From: RGIG8748 sp045539515
GTDB taxonomy: Bacteria; Bacillota; Clostridia; UMGS1810
Reading direction: 5' to 3'
Assembly: GCA_045539515.1 (NCBI GenBank)
Contig: JAZQFN010000013.1
Coordinates: 1 to 12,465 of the forward strand
DNA: 12,465 bases
Shown here one piece after another: positions 1 through 7,294 of this stretch (the first letter of the stretch is position 1; every line of letters starts with the position of its first letter). A model generated the notes under the pieces. The model worked only from the letters and a program-made list of their open reading frames with translations. It made no database searches and was not told where the DNA came from. Position numbers and translations under genes: made by a program.

Positions 1-1
1 A

Positions 2-610
2 ACTGCTATTGAAGGAAACACTCTGACACTTATGGAAACAAAAGTTGTTTTGGAAGACGGAGTTGCAATAGGAGGAAAAGAGCTTCGTGAAATATACGAG
101 GTTATTAATCATAAAAAAGCATATGGTTATGTAAAAAAATGCATTGCAGAAAAGAAATCTTTAGATGAAAATATCGTTAAAGATTTACATGCGAAACTTA
201 CAGAAAATATAATAGTTGGCGGTATATACAGAAATGAAGAAGTTCGTATAAGTGGTGCGGGATTTACTCCTCCTGCCGGAAACGAAATGCATATGCAGAT
301 TAAAAATTTTTATGAAGATTTAAAAATAAAAGAAAAAGAATTAAATCCAATAGAACTTGCTGCATGGACACATGCTGAATTCGTACGAATTCATCCGTTT
401 GTTGACGGTAACGGCAGAACAAGCCGATTGATTATGAATTATCAGCTTTTACTTAACGGATATCTACCCGTTTCTGTTGCCAAGGAAAATAGACTTGATT
501 ATTATAATGCACTTGAACAATATGCAGTAAATGGAGATTTAACTGTTTTTGCTGATTTTGTTGCAGAATTAGAAGAAGTGCAGTTAGATGAATACATGAA
601 GTTGATGTAA
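2..610 (+). CDS. Fic family protein (AMP-transferase fold), 5' end outside window
   Basis: Fic proteins usually transfer AMP, or another phosphate-containing group, from a nucleotide to a hydroxyl of a target protein. The reading frame is already open at base 2, so the internal ATG at base 32 is not the real start; 202 residues are visible. The first ones read AIEGN, matching the end of the [S/T]xxxE[G/N] inhibitory-helix motif that auto-inhibits many Fic enzymes, so this is probably a self-inhibited form with the inhibitory helix before the Fic core. The catalytic motif HPFVDGNGRTSR begins near visible residue 131 (bases 392-427) and is intact: catalytic His, the acidic residue at the Mg position, and the GNGR anion-binding loop. 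The segment GGIYRNEEVRI lies where the target-docking flap is expected. The target is unknown. The gene ends at TAA 608-610, and no partner antitoxin gene follows it. Confidence 0.9.
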   Translation, partial: TAIEGNTLTLMETKVVLEDGVAIGGKELREIYEVINHKKAYGYVKKCIAEKKSLDENIVKDLHAKLTENIIVGGIYRNEEVRISGAGFTPPAGNEMHMQIKNFYEDLKIKEKELNPIELAAWTHAEFVRIHPFVDGNGRTSRLIMNYQLLLNGYLPVSVAKENRLDYYNALEQYAVNGDLTVFADFVAELEEVQLDEYMKLM

Positions 611-619
611 TAAGCCTGG

Positions 620-639
620 AATAATAAAGCACTATTATT
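620..639 (+). terminator. weak AT-only hairpin after the Fic gene
   Basis: AATAATA (620-626) and TATTATT (633-639) are perfect inverted copies around a 6-nt loop, 9 bp after the Fic stop codon. The stem has no G or C pairs and only a short T tail, so it would be a weak intrinsic terminator at best. Confidence 0.25.
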
Positions 640-679
640 TGTAGAGTATATAAGAAAAAAATTATGCGATTAAATTTTT

Positions 680-708
680 TTGCGTAATTTTACAAAATGT
701 GCTATAAT
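680..708 (+). promoter_or_regulatory. sigma-A type promoter with no obvious gene behind it
   Basis: TTGCGT (680-685) and a perfect TATAAT (703-708) are 17 bp apart, giving a predicted start near base 714-716. No credible coding sequence follows before the terminator at 915-954. The -35 box overlaps TTTGCGTAAT, which on the minus strand reads ATTACGCAAA, a 9 of 10 match to the tandem repeats at 4711-4740; this may be chance. Confidence 0.55.
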
Positions 709-738
709 AAGACAATAAAACAGATGCAACGACAATCT

Positions 739-775
739 GTGGGCAAAAAATTCTTGTGGGCAAACGGTGGGCAAA
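739..775 (+). repeat. three direct copies of GTGGGCAAA
   Basis: Exact copies start at 739, 756 and 767 (spacings 17 and 11 bp). They could be protein-binding sites, for example arm-type recombinase sites, or residues of a degenerate coding end. Their role is unknown. Confidence 0.6.
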
Positions 776-914
776 TTTAGCACCGAAAGCTCGCAAACCT
801 GCATAAATAAAGGCTTTCTGATTGGATTTCTGTGACGAAGCTCGCCACGGTAGAGGTTTAGAGGGACTTTTAAAGAGATATTTCAAATAATTGAAATTTG
901 GGCGGATTCTCATA

Positions 915-954
915 CCCCTTGACATTAGGTAATCCCTATTGTCAAGGGGTTTTT
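915..954 (+). terminator. strong intrinsic terminator
   Basis: CCCCTTGACA (915-924) pairs perfectly with TGTCAAGGGG (940-949). After one T/T mismatch, TAGG (926-929) pairs with CCTA (935-938) around a 5-nt loop. A run of five T follows directly (950-954). It would end any transcript from the promoter at 680-708 and insulate the NAD operon. The TTGACA inside the stem resembles a -35 box but has no matching -10. Confidence 0.85.
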
Positions 955-976
955 GGTATTGGTTCGGCATTTTTTA

Positions 977-989
977 TGATACTGTATCA
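977..989. promoter_or_regulatory. 13-bp palindrome, possible operator
   Basis: TGATAC-T-GTATCA is a perfect inverted repeat with a single central base, 60 bp upstream of the -35 box of the nicotinamidase promoter. Its position would suit a regulator of the NAD operon, but I cannot match it to a known operator. A 6-bp half-site in AT-rich DNA may also occur by chance. Confidence 0.2.
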
Positions 990-1048
990 ATACTCTTAAT
1001 CTCATGCACGTCAAAAGAGTTTTACTTATTGTTTATTAGCACCGGGTG

Positions 1049-1077
1049 TTGTGTTTTTGGCAAAGATGTGATATACT
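1049..1077 (+). promoter_or_regulatory. promoter of the NAD-salvage operon
   Basis: TTGTGT (1049-1054) and TATACT (1072-1077) are separated by 17 bp, and TG at 1069-1070 makes an extended -10. The predicted transcript start is near 1084, leaving a leader of about 60 nt before the start codon at 1145, in which I see no riboswitch-like fold. Confidence 0.65.
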
Positions 1078-1144
1078 ATTTTATATTTTAAAGAAGTATC
1101 TGTACATAGTCTAAATACCCAATATTTATAAAGGGGGCTTAATT

Positions 1145-1675
1145 ATGAAAAAACTTTTAATCGTAGTAGATATGCAAAAGGATTTTGTTAATGGTGCACT
1201 CGGCACCAAAGAAGCGGTTGCCATTGTGGATAATGTGGTAAAGAAAATCGAAACCTTTGATGGTGACATCATTGCTACATTCGACACCCATGCTCCAAAC
1301 TATATGGAAACTCAGGAAGGCAAAAATCTGCCTGTGCCTCACTGCATTAAGGGTACAGACGGATGGCAGCTTGATGCCAAGGTTTGGGAGGCTTTGTGTA
1401 AAAAGACCTTTAAAGCAATCGAAAAGACCACCTTTGGCTCCACATACCTTGCAGAATATATCAAAGCCAATTACAACCCGGCTGAACTTGAGATAGAGCT
1501 GATAGGTCTGTGTACGGATATTTGTGTTGTATCCAATGCACTTCTAATGAAGGCAAACTTCCTTGAAACAAAGATAAGCGTAGATGCAAGCTGCTGTGCC
1601 GGAGTAACGCCCGACAGTCACAATGCAGCACTTACAACTATGAAAATGTGTCAGGTAAATGTAACGTGCGAATAA
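1145..1675 (+). CDS. pncA: nicotinamidase-type cysteine hydrolase (isochorismatase superfamily)
   Basis: Likely hydrolyses nicotinamide to nicotinate and ammonia in the cytoplasm, the first step of NAD salvage. The 176-aa product has the complete superfamily triad: D9 in LIVVDMQKDF, K94 in EKTTFGS, and the nucleophile C127 in GLCTDICV. The metal-binding residues expected for nicotinamidases are also present: D47 and H49 in FDTHAPNY, and H66 in VPHC. The metal set and the next gene, an NAD synthetase, favour nicotinamidase over other isochorismatase-like hydrolases. The start is fixed by AAGGGGG at 1131-1137, seven bases before the ATG, and the promoter at 1049-1077. The length is slightly short for PncA (about 180-210 aa), but nothing essential is missing. 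Substrate assignment is inference from motif and context. Confidence 0.85.
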   Translation: MKKLLIVVDMQKDFVNGALGTKEAVAIVDNVVKKIETFDGDIIATFDTHAPNYMETQEGKNLPVPHCIKGTDGWQLDAKVWEALCKKTFKAIEKTTFGSTYLAEYIKANYNPAELEIELIGLCTDICVVSNALLMKANFLETKISVDASCCAGVTPDSHNAALTTMKMCQVNVTCE

Positions 1676-1698
1676 AAACTTAATGGTGGTGAAGGTAA

Positions 1699-2445
1699 AT
1701 GTTCAATGCAGAAAAAGTAAAGAACGATTGTGTTAAATGGATAAGAGATTTTTTTGAAAAGAATGGCAACGGTTGTAATGCCATTGTGGGAATTTCCGGT
1801 GGAAAAGACAGCTCTATTGCGGCTGCGCTTTGCGTGGAGGCTCTCGGCAAAGACAGAGTTATAGGCGTGCTTATGCCTCAGGGCGAACAGCACGATATTG
1901 ATATGGCGTATTTGCTTGTAAATCACCTTGGCATAAAACATTATGTTGTTAATATCAAAGATGCTGTGGACGGCATACTTAAGTGCTTTCCGGAGGATCT
2001 GGAGCTTTCCGTTCAGGCAAAGACCAACCTACCTCCAAGAATAAGAATGTCAACCTTGTATGCGGTTTCTCAAAGCTGTAACGGAAGAGTTTGCAACACC
2101 TGTAACCTTTCCGAGGACTGGGTGGGATATTCTACCCGTTACGGTGATGCCGCAGGAGATTTTTCGCCCATGTCCCATCTTACGGTCACCGAGGTTAAGC
2201 AGATTGGATATCTCCTTGGTCTTCCAAAGGAACTTGTGGATAAAGTTCCCATAGACGGCCTTTGCGGTAAAACCGATGAGGAAAACTTAGGCTTCACCTA
2301 TGCGGAGCTGGATGTGTACATCCGCACCGGAGAAATTGCCGACAAAGAAAAGAAGGAACTCATTGACAAAAAGCACGTTGCAAATCTCTTTAAGCTGGAG
2401 CTTATGCCAAGCTTCAAGCCCAATGAAAGTGCTGATGAAAAATAA
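1699..2445 (+). CDS. nadE: NH3-dependent NAD(+) synthetase
   Basis: Converts nicotinate adenine dinucleotide to NAD using ATP and ammonia, the last step of NAD synthesis and salvage. The 248-aa protein is a single N-type ATP pyrophosphatase domain: the PP-loop SGGKDSS is at residues 33-39, followed by LPPRIRMSTLYA (111-122), the substrate-site stretch around NLSEDWVGYSTRYGDAAGD (136-154), and KVPIDGLCGKTDEENLG (182-198). There is no glutaminase domain, so it should use free ammonia, which the upstream nicotinamidase also releases. It starts 23 bp after that gene with a GGTGAAGG-like ribosome site at 1688-1694, indicating one operon. Four Cys lie at about 127-135 and 189, including CNTC where many homologues have GTGN; this may be a lineage variant. 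The family is certain. Confidence 0.93.
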   Translation: MFNAEKVKNDCVKWIRDFFEKNGNGCNAIVGISGGKDSSIAAALCVEALGKDRVIGVLMPQGEQHDIDMAYLLVNHLGIKHYVVNIKDAVDGILKCFPEDLELSVQAKTNLPPRIRMSTLYAVSQSCNGRVCNTCNLSEDWVGYSTRYGDAAGDFSPMSHLTVTEVKQIGYLLGLPKELVDKVPIDGLCGKTDEENLGFTYAELDVYIRTGEIADKEKKELIDKKHVANLFKLELMPSFKPNESADEK

Positions 2446-2490
2446 AGCTCAGGATGTTTATCCGTCATTACTTTAATAACATTAAAAGAA

Positions 2491-2531
2491 AAAGGTGCAA
2501 TGCTCTTGATCTGAGCGTTGCACCTTTGTTT
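2491..2531. terminator. terminator between convergent operons (probably bidirectional)
   Basis: A 15-bp stem (2491-2505 with 2513-2527) surrounds a 7-nt loop. On the plus strand it ends in TTTGTTT and follows nadE by 45 bp. On the minus strand it lies 13 bp after the kinase stop codon and is followed by a T-rich run (complement of 2482-2493). One U-G pair (2501/2517) exists only in the plus-strand RNA; the minus-strand RNA has an A/C mismatch there, so the fold favours nadE termination. Confidence 0.85.
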
Positions 2532-2540
2532 ATGTTTGAG

Positions 2541-3815
2541 TTATTTTAAATGCATAAACAGAGTAAACACATTGTTCTGTGCACTAAAATCATAGTATCC
2601 GCCGTATTTTTTGCAGAATGTTGCTATGGAGCGTGTTCCAAAGCCATGTTCCACGGCGGGATTTTGAGGAATTCCTTCATTGTCAAATTCCACATTTCCG
2701 TCAAAATTGTTTCTTATCATCACTATGAATTTTGGTTTATTAAGCACCTTTATTTCAATATGCCGTTGCTCCTCGGGAAGCTTTTCGCTGGCGTGAATGG
2801 CATTTTCTATTCCGTTGGCAAGAGCAGTTGCAAGCTCGCTGTCGTTTGCTTCGTAAGTTTCCGGAAAAGCAAAGCCTACATCCACTTTTATGCCGGAGTT
2901 TTCTGCACGTTTTATGTACACAGAAAGCACCGCGTCAATAATGGCACTTTGTGAGTATCGTACCACATGGGTTTTCTTTATGTTTTCCTCGTATTCTGCC
3001 ACAATTCTGGCAAGCTCGTCATATTGTCCGGTTTCCACAAGACTTGCAATTGCTTTGAGCTTGTGTCGGAAGTTGTGACGTTCCATGCGGAATTGCTCGT
3101 TTGCTTCTCCAAGTTCTCTTACGCGTTCGGTAATATTTGCCACCTGCAAATCCATAATTTTTTCCTGTTCATCCCGTTCATAGTATTTTTGTTGATAGCG
3201 GAGCGTGGAAATAATATCAATGTACACTATCGGCATAAGAATAAAGAGCAGCACAAGTGCAGGAATCTGGTGTGGTCTGTTTGAAATGCTGTCGGGGTAT
3301 GTCATAAGCAAAGTTATTACAATATAGAACAGCATACCGATAAAGGAAAAAATCCACCAACCTTTTTTGTTTATTCTTTGCACTTCAATATATATGGGGC
3401 GAAGTTTGCGGTGCAGCCAAATTCCAATCAGCGGAAAGCTCACAAGCCGTACCAAAAACATAAAAAGATAACTATCCGGTGAAATGTAGGGATTAAGAAG
3501 ATTGGTTATGTACACAATTTCCAGAACACAGGTATCTACCATACAAAAGGTAAAGAAGAATCTCCCGTCCCTGTACTTTGCTAAAAACCAAAATATAATG
3601 CAGCTCGGAAGTGACAAAGTTAAAAGCATCATTGTACCGTATTTGTTAAAGCCCAGAATTGCAAACAGAATCAGATTTAAAACAATAAGAGGTATCATTG
3701 TAAACAATGTAATTGACATTGTTTTTTTCTTTGGATATCTGGATTCAAACATAAATAAGAACAGTACAAGTGCGTGTATCATTGACCAAAGCAGAGAAAT
3801 ATCTCGCAAAAGCAT
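2541..3815 (-). CDS. GHKL sensor histidine kinase (AgrC/LytTR-partner type)
   Basis: Membrane sensor that should autophosphorylate and pass phosphate to the LytTR regulator encoded just upstream. Of 424 residues, about the first 205 form six or seven hydrophobic segments (roughly 8-24, 34-55, 61-78, 85-105, 113-138, 153-175, 184-204) with no large extracellular domain, so the signal is probably small or membrane-borne. A linker with coiled-coil character (about 208-243) leads to the phosphoacceptor region RHNFRHKLKAI, with candidate histidines H247 and H251. The ATPase domain shows the N box ALANGIENAIHAS (331-343, N338) and the G box EHGFGTRSI (389-397). This short GHKL domain is typical of kinases paired with LytTR regulators, including peptide quorum sensors. 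The start at 3815 has GGAG nine bases upstream (complement of 3825-3828). It lies 58 bp downstream of the regulator gene, with no terminator between. No autoinducer-peptide or AgrB-like gene is visible here. Confidence 0.9.
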   Translation of the reverse strand: MLLRDISLLWSMIHALVLFLFMFESRYPKKKTMSITLFTMIPLIVLNLILFAILGFNKYGTMMLLTLSLPSCIIFWFLAKYRDGRFFFTFCMVDTCVLEIVYITNLLNPYISPDSYLFMFLVRLVSFPLIGIWLHRKLRPIYIEVQRINKKGWWIFSFIGMLFYIVITLLMTYPDSISNRPHQIPALVLLFILMPIVYIDIISTLRYQQKYYERDEQEKIMDLQVANITERVRELGEANEQFRMERHNFRHKLKAIASLVETGQYDELARIVAEYEENIKKTHVVRYSQSAIIDAVLSVYIKRAENSGIKVDVGFAFPETYEANDSELATALANGIENAIHASEKLPEEQRHIEIKVLNKPKFIVMIRNNFDGNVEFDNEGIPQNPAVEHGFGTRSIATFCKKYGGYYDFSAQNNVFTLFMHLK

Positions 3816-3873
3816 AAAAGTTCACTCCATTCAGATTTTTAAATCATAAATTATCTGTTGTATGCAGTTTTGC

Positions 3874-4599
3874 TCATTCAAACAGGTAGTTAGACCAGTC
3901 GCTTCGTAGCTTTCGGCAAAGCTTTTCTCCAAGGAAGGGTCGGTAGGTATTGTCAAATACCACGGCATCGTTTTCTACTTCTGTAACGTGGTCAAGATTT
4001 ACTGCCATCCCTGCACCGCAAAGCACAAAACGTTTATCTTCAAGCAACTTGGAAACTGCATCGGTAAAGTTGGTGCGGATTGTAATGGAGCTTATGCTCT
4101 TTCCGCCTACAAGATTGTATACCACCGTTCTTTGGGAAAGCTCTGCATACATAATGCTGTCCAATGGGATTTTAATGCTTCTTTCTTTGGATTTCACCAA
4201 AATACATTTGTCTTTTTTGTCTTTTATAGATAAAGCGGCTTCATCCATTACTTTAAAAAATGCATCCTTTTGTATGGGTTTTATTATGTAATCAAAGGCT
4301 TTTACCTTAAAGGAGTCCAGGGCGTATTCCGCACTGGAGGTAAGATATATAATTTTGCCGTCATATCCGGCATTGCGAAGGTTTACGCCAAGGTCAATGC
4401 CGTTCATATCAGGCATTACGACATCGAGAATATAGATGTCGTAACCGCCGGTTTTCTCTGCAGATTCAAGCAAATCCTCAGCGTGGGAAAATGTGTCAAA
4501 AACATACTTGTCTTCCTTACGTTCAAGCACATATTCATCTGCAACGGCAGTAACTTGCGAAAGGCACAGAGCCTCGTCATCGCATATGGCTATTCTCAT
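3874..4599 (-). CDS. LytTR-family response regulator
   Basis: DNA-binding output of the two-component pair, 241 aa. The receiver domain (about 1-122) has the acidic pocket D7/D8, phosphoacceptor D59 in YILDVVMPDMNG, the switch residue T87 in IYLTSSAEYA, and the conserved K107 in FDYIIKP, so it should be phosphorylated normally. The second domain (about 131-239) is LytTR: CILVKSKERSIKIPLDSI, the strand pair around MYAELSQRTVVYNL, and the GMAVNLDHVTEV region typical of this beta-strand DNA-binding fold. LytTR proteins bind paired direct repeats spaced by about two helical turns, and such a repeat lies in the divergent control region (4702-4740). The gene comes first in its operon, with the kinase after it. 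The ribosome site is weak (AGAAAGAAG ahead of the ATG), perhaps limiting expression. A consensus promoter lies at 4639-4667. Confidence 0.92.
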   Translation of the reverse strand: MRIAICDDEALCLSQVTAVADEYVLERKEDKYVFDTFSHAEDLLESAEKTGGYDIYILDVVMPDMNGIDLGVNLRNAGYDGKIIYLTSSAEYALDSFKVKAFDYIIKPIQKDAFFKVMDEAALSIKDKKDKCILVKSKERSIKIPLDSIMYAELSQRTVVYNLVGGKSISSITIRTNFTDAVSKLLEDKRFVLCGAGMAVNLDHVTEVENDAVVFDNTYRPFLGEKLCRKLRSDWSNYLFE

Positions 4600-4638
4600 T
4601 TAAGGTCATCTTCTTTCTGAATTACAAACGTTAATCAA

Positions 4639-4667
4639 ATTATAACATAGTGCAAAAAAATCGTCAA
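4639..4667 (-). promoter_or_regulatory. promoter of the two-component operon
   Basis: On the minus strand TTGACG (4662-4667) and a perfect TATAAT (4639-4644) are 17 bp apart, giving a leader of about 33 nt to the regulator ATG at 4599. The near-consensus boxes suggest steady expression of the regulator and kinase. Confidence 0.8.
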
Positions 4668-4701
4668 GAATTCCGAATGTTTACTCTCTTGCAAAATAAT
4701 C

Positions 4702-4740
4702 ACGGTCAATTTTACGCAAATACGGCTGAATTTACGCAAA
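4702..4740. promoter_or_regulatory. tandem 20-bp direct repeat, probable LytTR binding site
   Basis: Bases 4701-4720 and 4721-4740 match at 15 of 20 positions. Each begins ACGG and ends with the identical TTTACGCAAA (4711-4720 and 4731-4740). The 20-bp period places both copies on one face of the helix, as for the paired direct repeats of AgrA/LytR-type regulators. The second copy ends one base before the weak -35 region of the promoter at 4742-4770, the usual position of an activator. The LytTR regulator gene is immediately next door. Binding is inferred, not shown. Confidence 0.6.
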
Positions 4741-4741
4741 G

Positions 4742-4770
4742 AACTATTTTGGAATATTTTTCTGTATAAT
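4742..4770 (+). promoter_or_regulatory. weak-(-35) promoter of the surface-protein operon
   Basis: A perfect TATAAT (4765-4770) has only AACTAT at the -35 position (4742-4747, 17-bp spacer). A good -10 with a poor -35 right behind tandem repeats is the pattern of an activator-dependent promoter. The leader would be about 30 nt. Confidence 0.6.
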
Positions 4771-4807
4771 GTTATCATAGAATTAAACAGGAAACGGAGC
4801 GATTATA

Positions 4808-7264
4808 ATGACTAAAAAAATTACTGCTATTATGTTGGTTTTAACAATGCTTATGGGTATGATGGCAATGCAGACAGCAGTCCTTGCGGATGAAGCTTCT
4901 GATTTGGATTTGTCCATTCTTTCCAACGAGGACGAAACCACATCATACGATGGAGAAAATTATTCCTATACATGGACTGTAGACGATGACCCGGAAAATC
5001 CCACAAGAACACTGGAGCTTACTTTAGACGGTGCAAATATACAAACCCTTACACTTCCATGTCGTGATTACAGCGATTCAAGGCTAATACATATTATTAT
5101 AAACACCGGGTCTGATTCCAGCATAGAAGAAATTGTTGAGGGGTATGTGTTTTCTTACAACTATCACTGGAATTCCATAACCTTTGCAGGTGAAGGCAAG
5201 CTTGATATAGACTCTTTAAACATACAGGGCGGAGGTAACGACCATATAATAACAGTTTCCGAAGGCTCTGCCGTTAATATAAGCGGCGACTATTCCGATT
5301 TATCCTTTGGTGCCAGCGGAAGCAGTAATTCTACCCTTAATGTTTACGGAAACCTTTCTGTAAACGGAAATGTTTCCTGCGGCAATGTACTTATTGGTGA
5401 AAACGGACATCTTTATTGCAAGAGGGTAAAAGCCACAGGATACGGAGCCAATGATACCGATGAATATGCCAATACATTTGTTATGTATGAGGGCGGAAAG
5501 CTTGAGGCAACAGGCGATACAGATTGGTATGATGGTGCCACATGTGAGTACTACGCGGCACTGGTTGTTAACTCGCATGATGATGAATCCAAAGGGGATA
5601 GCAATATTGTAATTCCCAACGGTTATCTTCCGGAAGGATATAGCATAAAAAAAGCAGGTAACTACTTTGTTATAGATGATGATGACGAAAAGGAACCTGA
5701 AGACACAAGCTTTGACGGCGGTATAATATATGCGGCAACAACTCTTAGTCTTGGCGTTGACTCCGGTTTAAGCCCCGAGGTATATACCGTAATATGGCAA
5801 GATGAGGACGGAACCGAACTGGAAAAGGATGAAGATGTGCCTTTGGGCACAATGCCTTCCTTTGATAGCCAAGAACCTCAAAAGGCAGAAGACGCTGAAT
5901 ATACCTATACTTTTTCCAGATGGACACCGGACGTTGAAGCGGTAACAGGCGATGCAGTATATACTGCAAAATACACCCAAACTCCGAAATGTCAGCATCT
6001 TGACACAAAGTACGTTCCAAATAACGATGGCACAACCCACGATGTAATTTGTCAGGATGAAGATTGCGGTGAGGTTACAGAAGACAACGTACCCTGCGTA
6101 TATGATGTAGATACTCATAGGTGTGTATGCGGAAGGCATGAAAACGGCACCATAATCCATACTGTAACCTTCGATTCCAAGGGCGGAAGTGATGTTGCCG
6201 ATGCTACTGTTAATGACGGCGAAAAATTAACCGAGCCCGAAAGCCCCACCAGGAGAGGATATACCTTCAAAGGCTGGTATAACAGTGAACTTACCGAAGA
6301 ATATGATTTTGAAACCCCGGTAACCTCGGACTTTACCTTGTATGCCAAATGGAAGAAAAGAAGCTCAGGCGGTGGCGGCGGTGGCGGTACTGTTTACTAC
6401 ACCGTAACCTTTGACCCCGACGGCGGCTCCGAAACCACCCCTGTAAGAGTACCCCGAAACGGAAAGCTTACAAAACCCGAAGACCCGTTAAGAGAAGATT
6501 ATGTTTTTGACGGTTGGTACACAGAGGAAGAGCTTGAAAATCCCTATGATTTTGACAGAATAGTTAAAAATAATATTAACCTTTACGCAAAATGGCGTAA
6601 ATCTGATGTTTCAGATGTACTTAACACAAAAGAACATTTTGCATATATCAACGGATATACCGACAGCACCGTAAGACCGGAAAACAACATTACAAGGCCG
6701 GAAACAGTGGCAATATTCTACAGATTGCTTAACGAAGAAGTACGCAGTGCCAATACAGTGCATCAAAACGGCTTTACGGACACCGATCCCGATGCATGGT
6801 ACAACACATCTGTATCAACCATGGCAAAGCTTGGTATCGTTGTAGGAAGAACAAAGAATATCTTTGCTCCCGAAGCATTTATTACCAGAGGCGAATTTGC
6901 ATCAATCTGTGCAAGATTTGACGGTAGAGAATATGACGCCGAACATGAGTTTACAGATATAGAAGGTCACTGGGCAGAGGCTGAAATCATAGAAGCCGCA
7001 TCTCACGGCTGGATAAAGGGTTATGAGGACAAAACCTTCCGCCCCGATGAATATATAACCCGTGCAGAAGCTATAAGCCTTATAAACAGAATGCTTGACC
7101 GTGTTCCCGAATCCATAGAAAATTTTGGTGAAGATATGATAGTGTGGAAGGACAACACAGACCAAACAAAATGGTACTATGTTGCTATTCAGGAAGCTAC
7201 CAATAATCATAGCTACATCAAAGATGCCGACGGCATAGAAAAATGGGAACAGATAAATAAATGA
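4808..7264 (+). CDS. SLH-anchored surface protein with InlB-type repeats
   Basis: Secreted wall protein of 818 aa with no enzymatic motif that I recognise; adhesion or surface structure is inferred. A signal peptide (residues 1-27, likely cut VLA|DEA) is followed by a repetitive beta-rich region (about 90-250) with short strands such as LDIDSLNIQGGG and LNVYGNLSVNGNV, probably a beta-helix. An acidic stretch (294-299) leads to an InlB-like repeat (326-390), a Cys/His cluster (395-444: C395, H397, C415, C420, C430, C439, C441), two more InlB/Flg_new repeats (450-515 and 532-597) ending LYAKW, and a Gly-rich linker between them. Three SLH repeats (about 605-650, 655-705, 715-765) and a tail with WYYVAIQEATNNHSY should bind pyruvylated wall polysaccharide. 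GGAG at 4796-4799, eight bases before the ATG, fixes the start. First gene of an apparent three-gene operon. Confidence 0.88.
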   Translation: MTKKITAIMLVLTMLMGMMAMQTAVLADEASDLDLSILSNEDETTSYDGENYSYTWTVDDDPENPTRTLELTLDGANIQTLTLPCRDYSDSRLIHIIINTGSDSSIEEIVEGYVFSYNYHWNSITFAGEGKLDIDSLNIQGGGNDHIITVSEGSAVNISGDYSDLSFGASGSSNSTLNVYGNLSVNGNVSCGNVLIGENGHLYCKRVKATGYGANDTDEYANTFVMYEGGKLEATGDTDWYDGATCEYYAALVVNSHDDESKGDSNIVIPNGYLPEGYSIKKAGNYFVIDDDDEKEPEDTSFDGGIIYAATTLSLGVDSGLSPEVYTVIWQDEDGTELEKDEDVPLGTMPSFDSQEPQKAEDAEYTYTFSRWTPDVEAVTGDAVYTAKYTQTPKCQHLDTKYVPNNDGTTHDVICQDEDCGEVTEDNVPCVYDVDTHRCVCGRHENGTIIHTVTFDSKGGSDVADATVNDGEKLTEPESPTRRGYTFKGWYNSELTEEYDFETPVTSDFTLYAKWKKRSSGGGGGGGTVYYTVTFDPDGGSETTPVRVPRNGKLTKPEDPLREDYVFDGWYTEEELENPYDFDRIVKNNINLYAKWRKSDVSDVLNTKEHFAYINGYTDSTVRPENNITRPETVAIFYRLLNEEVRSANTVHQNGFTDTDPDAWYNTSVSTMAKLGIVVGRTKNIFAPEAFITRGEFASICARFDGREYDAEHEFTDIEGHWAEAEIIEAASHGWIKGYEDKTFRPDEYITRAEAISLINRMLDRVPESIENFGEDMIVWKDNTDQTKWYYVAIQEATNNHSYIKDADGIEKWEQINK

Positions 7265-7294
7265 GGAATGAAAAACTGAAAGGAGGAACGGGCG

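Larger units (their letters stand above)
714..954 (+). ncRNA. possible non-coding transcript, or remnant of a lost gene
   Basis: This stretch lies between a good promoter (680-708) and a strong intrinsic terminator (915-954) and has no long plus-strand frame, so if transcribed it would give an RNA of about 240 nt. Inside are three GTGGGCAAA copies, a possible GAAAGC/GCTTTC stem (785-790 with 813-818) and the terminal hairpin. The alternative is that it is the 3' debris of a mobile-element gene: the short frames read QSVGKKFLWANGGQI and LVGKRWANLAPKARKPA, which resemble low-complexity C-terminal tails of clostridial integrases as I remember them. I see no match to a known riboswitch or housekeeping RNA. 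Confidence 0.25.

Noticed and set aside
32..34. ATG at base 32 as the true start of the Fic gene
   Set aside because: The frame is open upstream to the window edge and encodes the conserved AIEGN of the inhibitory motif, so the gene begins outside the window.
895..935. Possible tRNA 3'-end-like sequence near the terminator
   Set aside because: Only a vague T-loop resemblance; no acceptor, anticodon or D-arm can be built upstream.
662..970. 102-aa minus-strand open frame in the intergenic region
   Set aside because: No ribosome site, unusual composition, and it runs antisense through a terminator, a promoter and direct repeats; no recognisable domain.
6582..6601. Third TTTACGCAAA copy, within a TTTACGC/GCGTAAA inverted repeat
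   Set aside because: It encodes the conserved LYAKWRK end of an InlB-type repeat, has no second copy at 20 bp and is not near a promoter, so it is probably chance.
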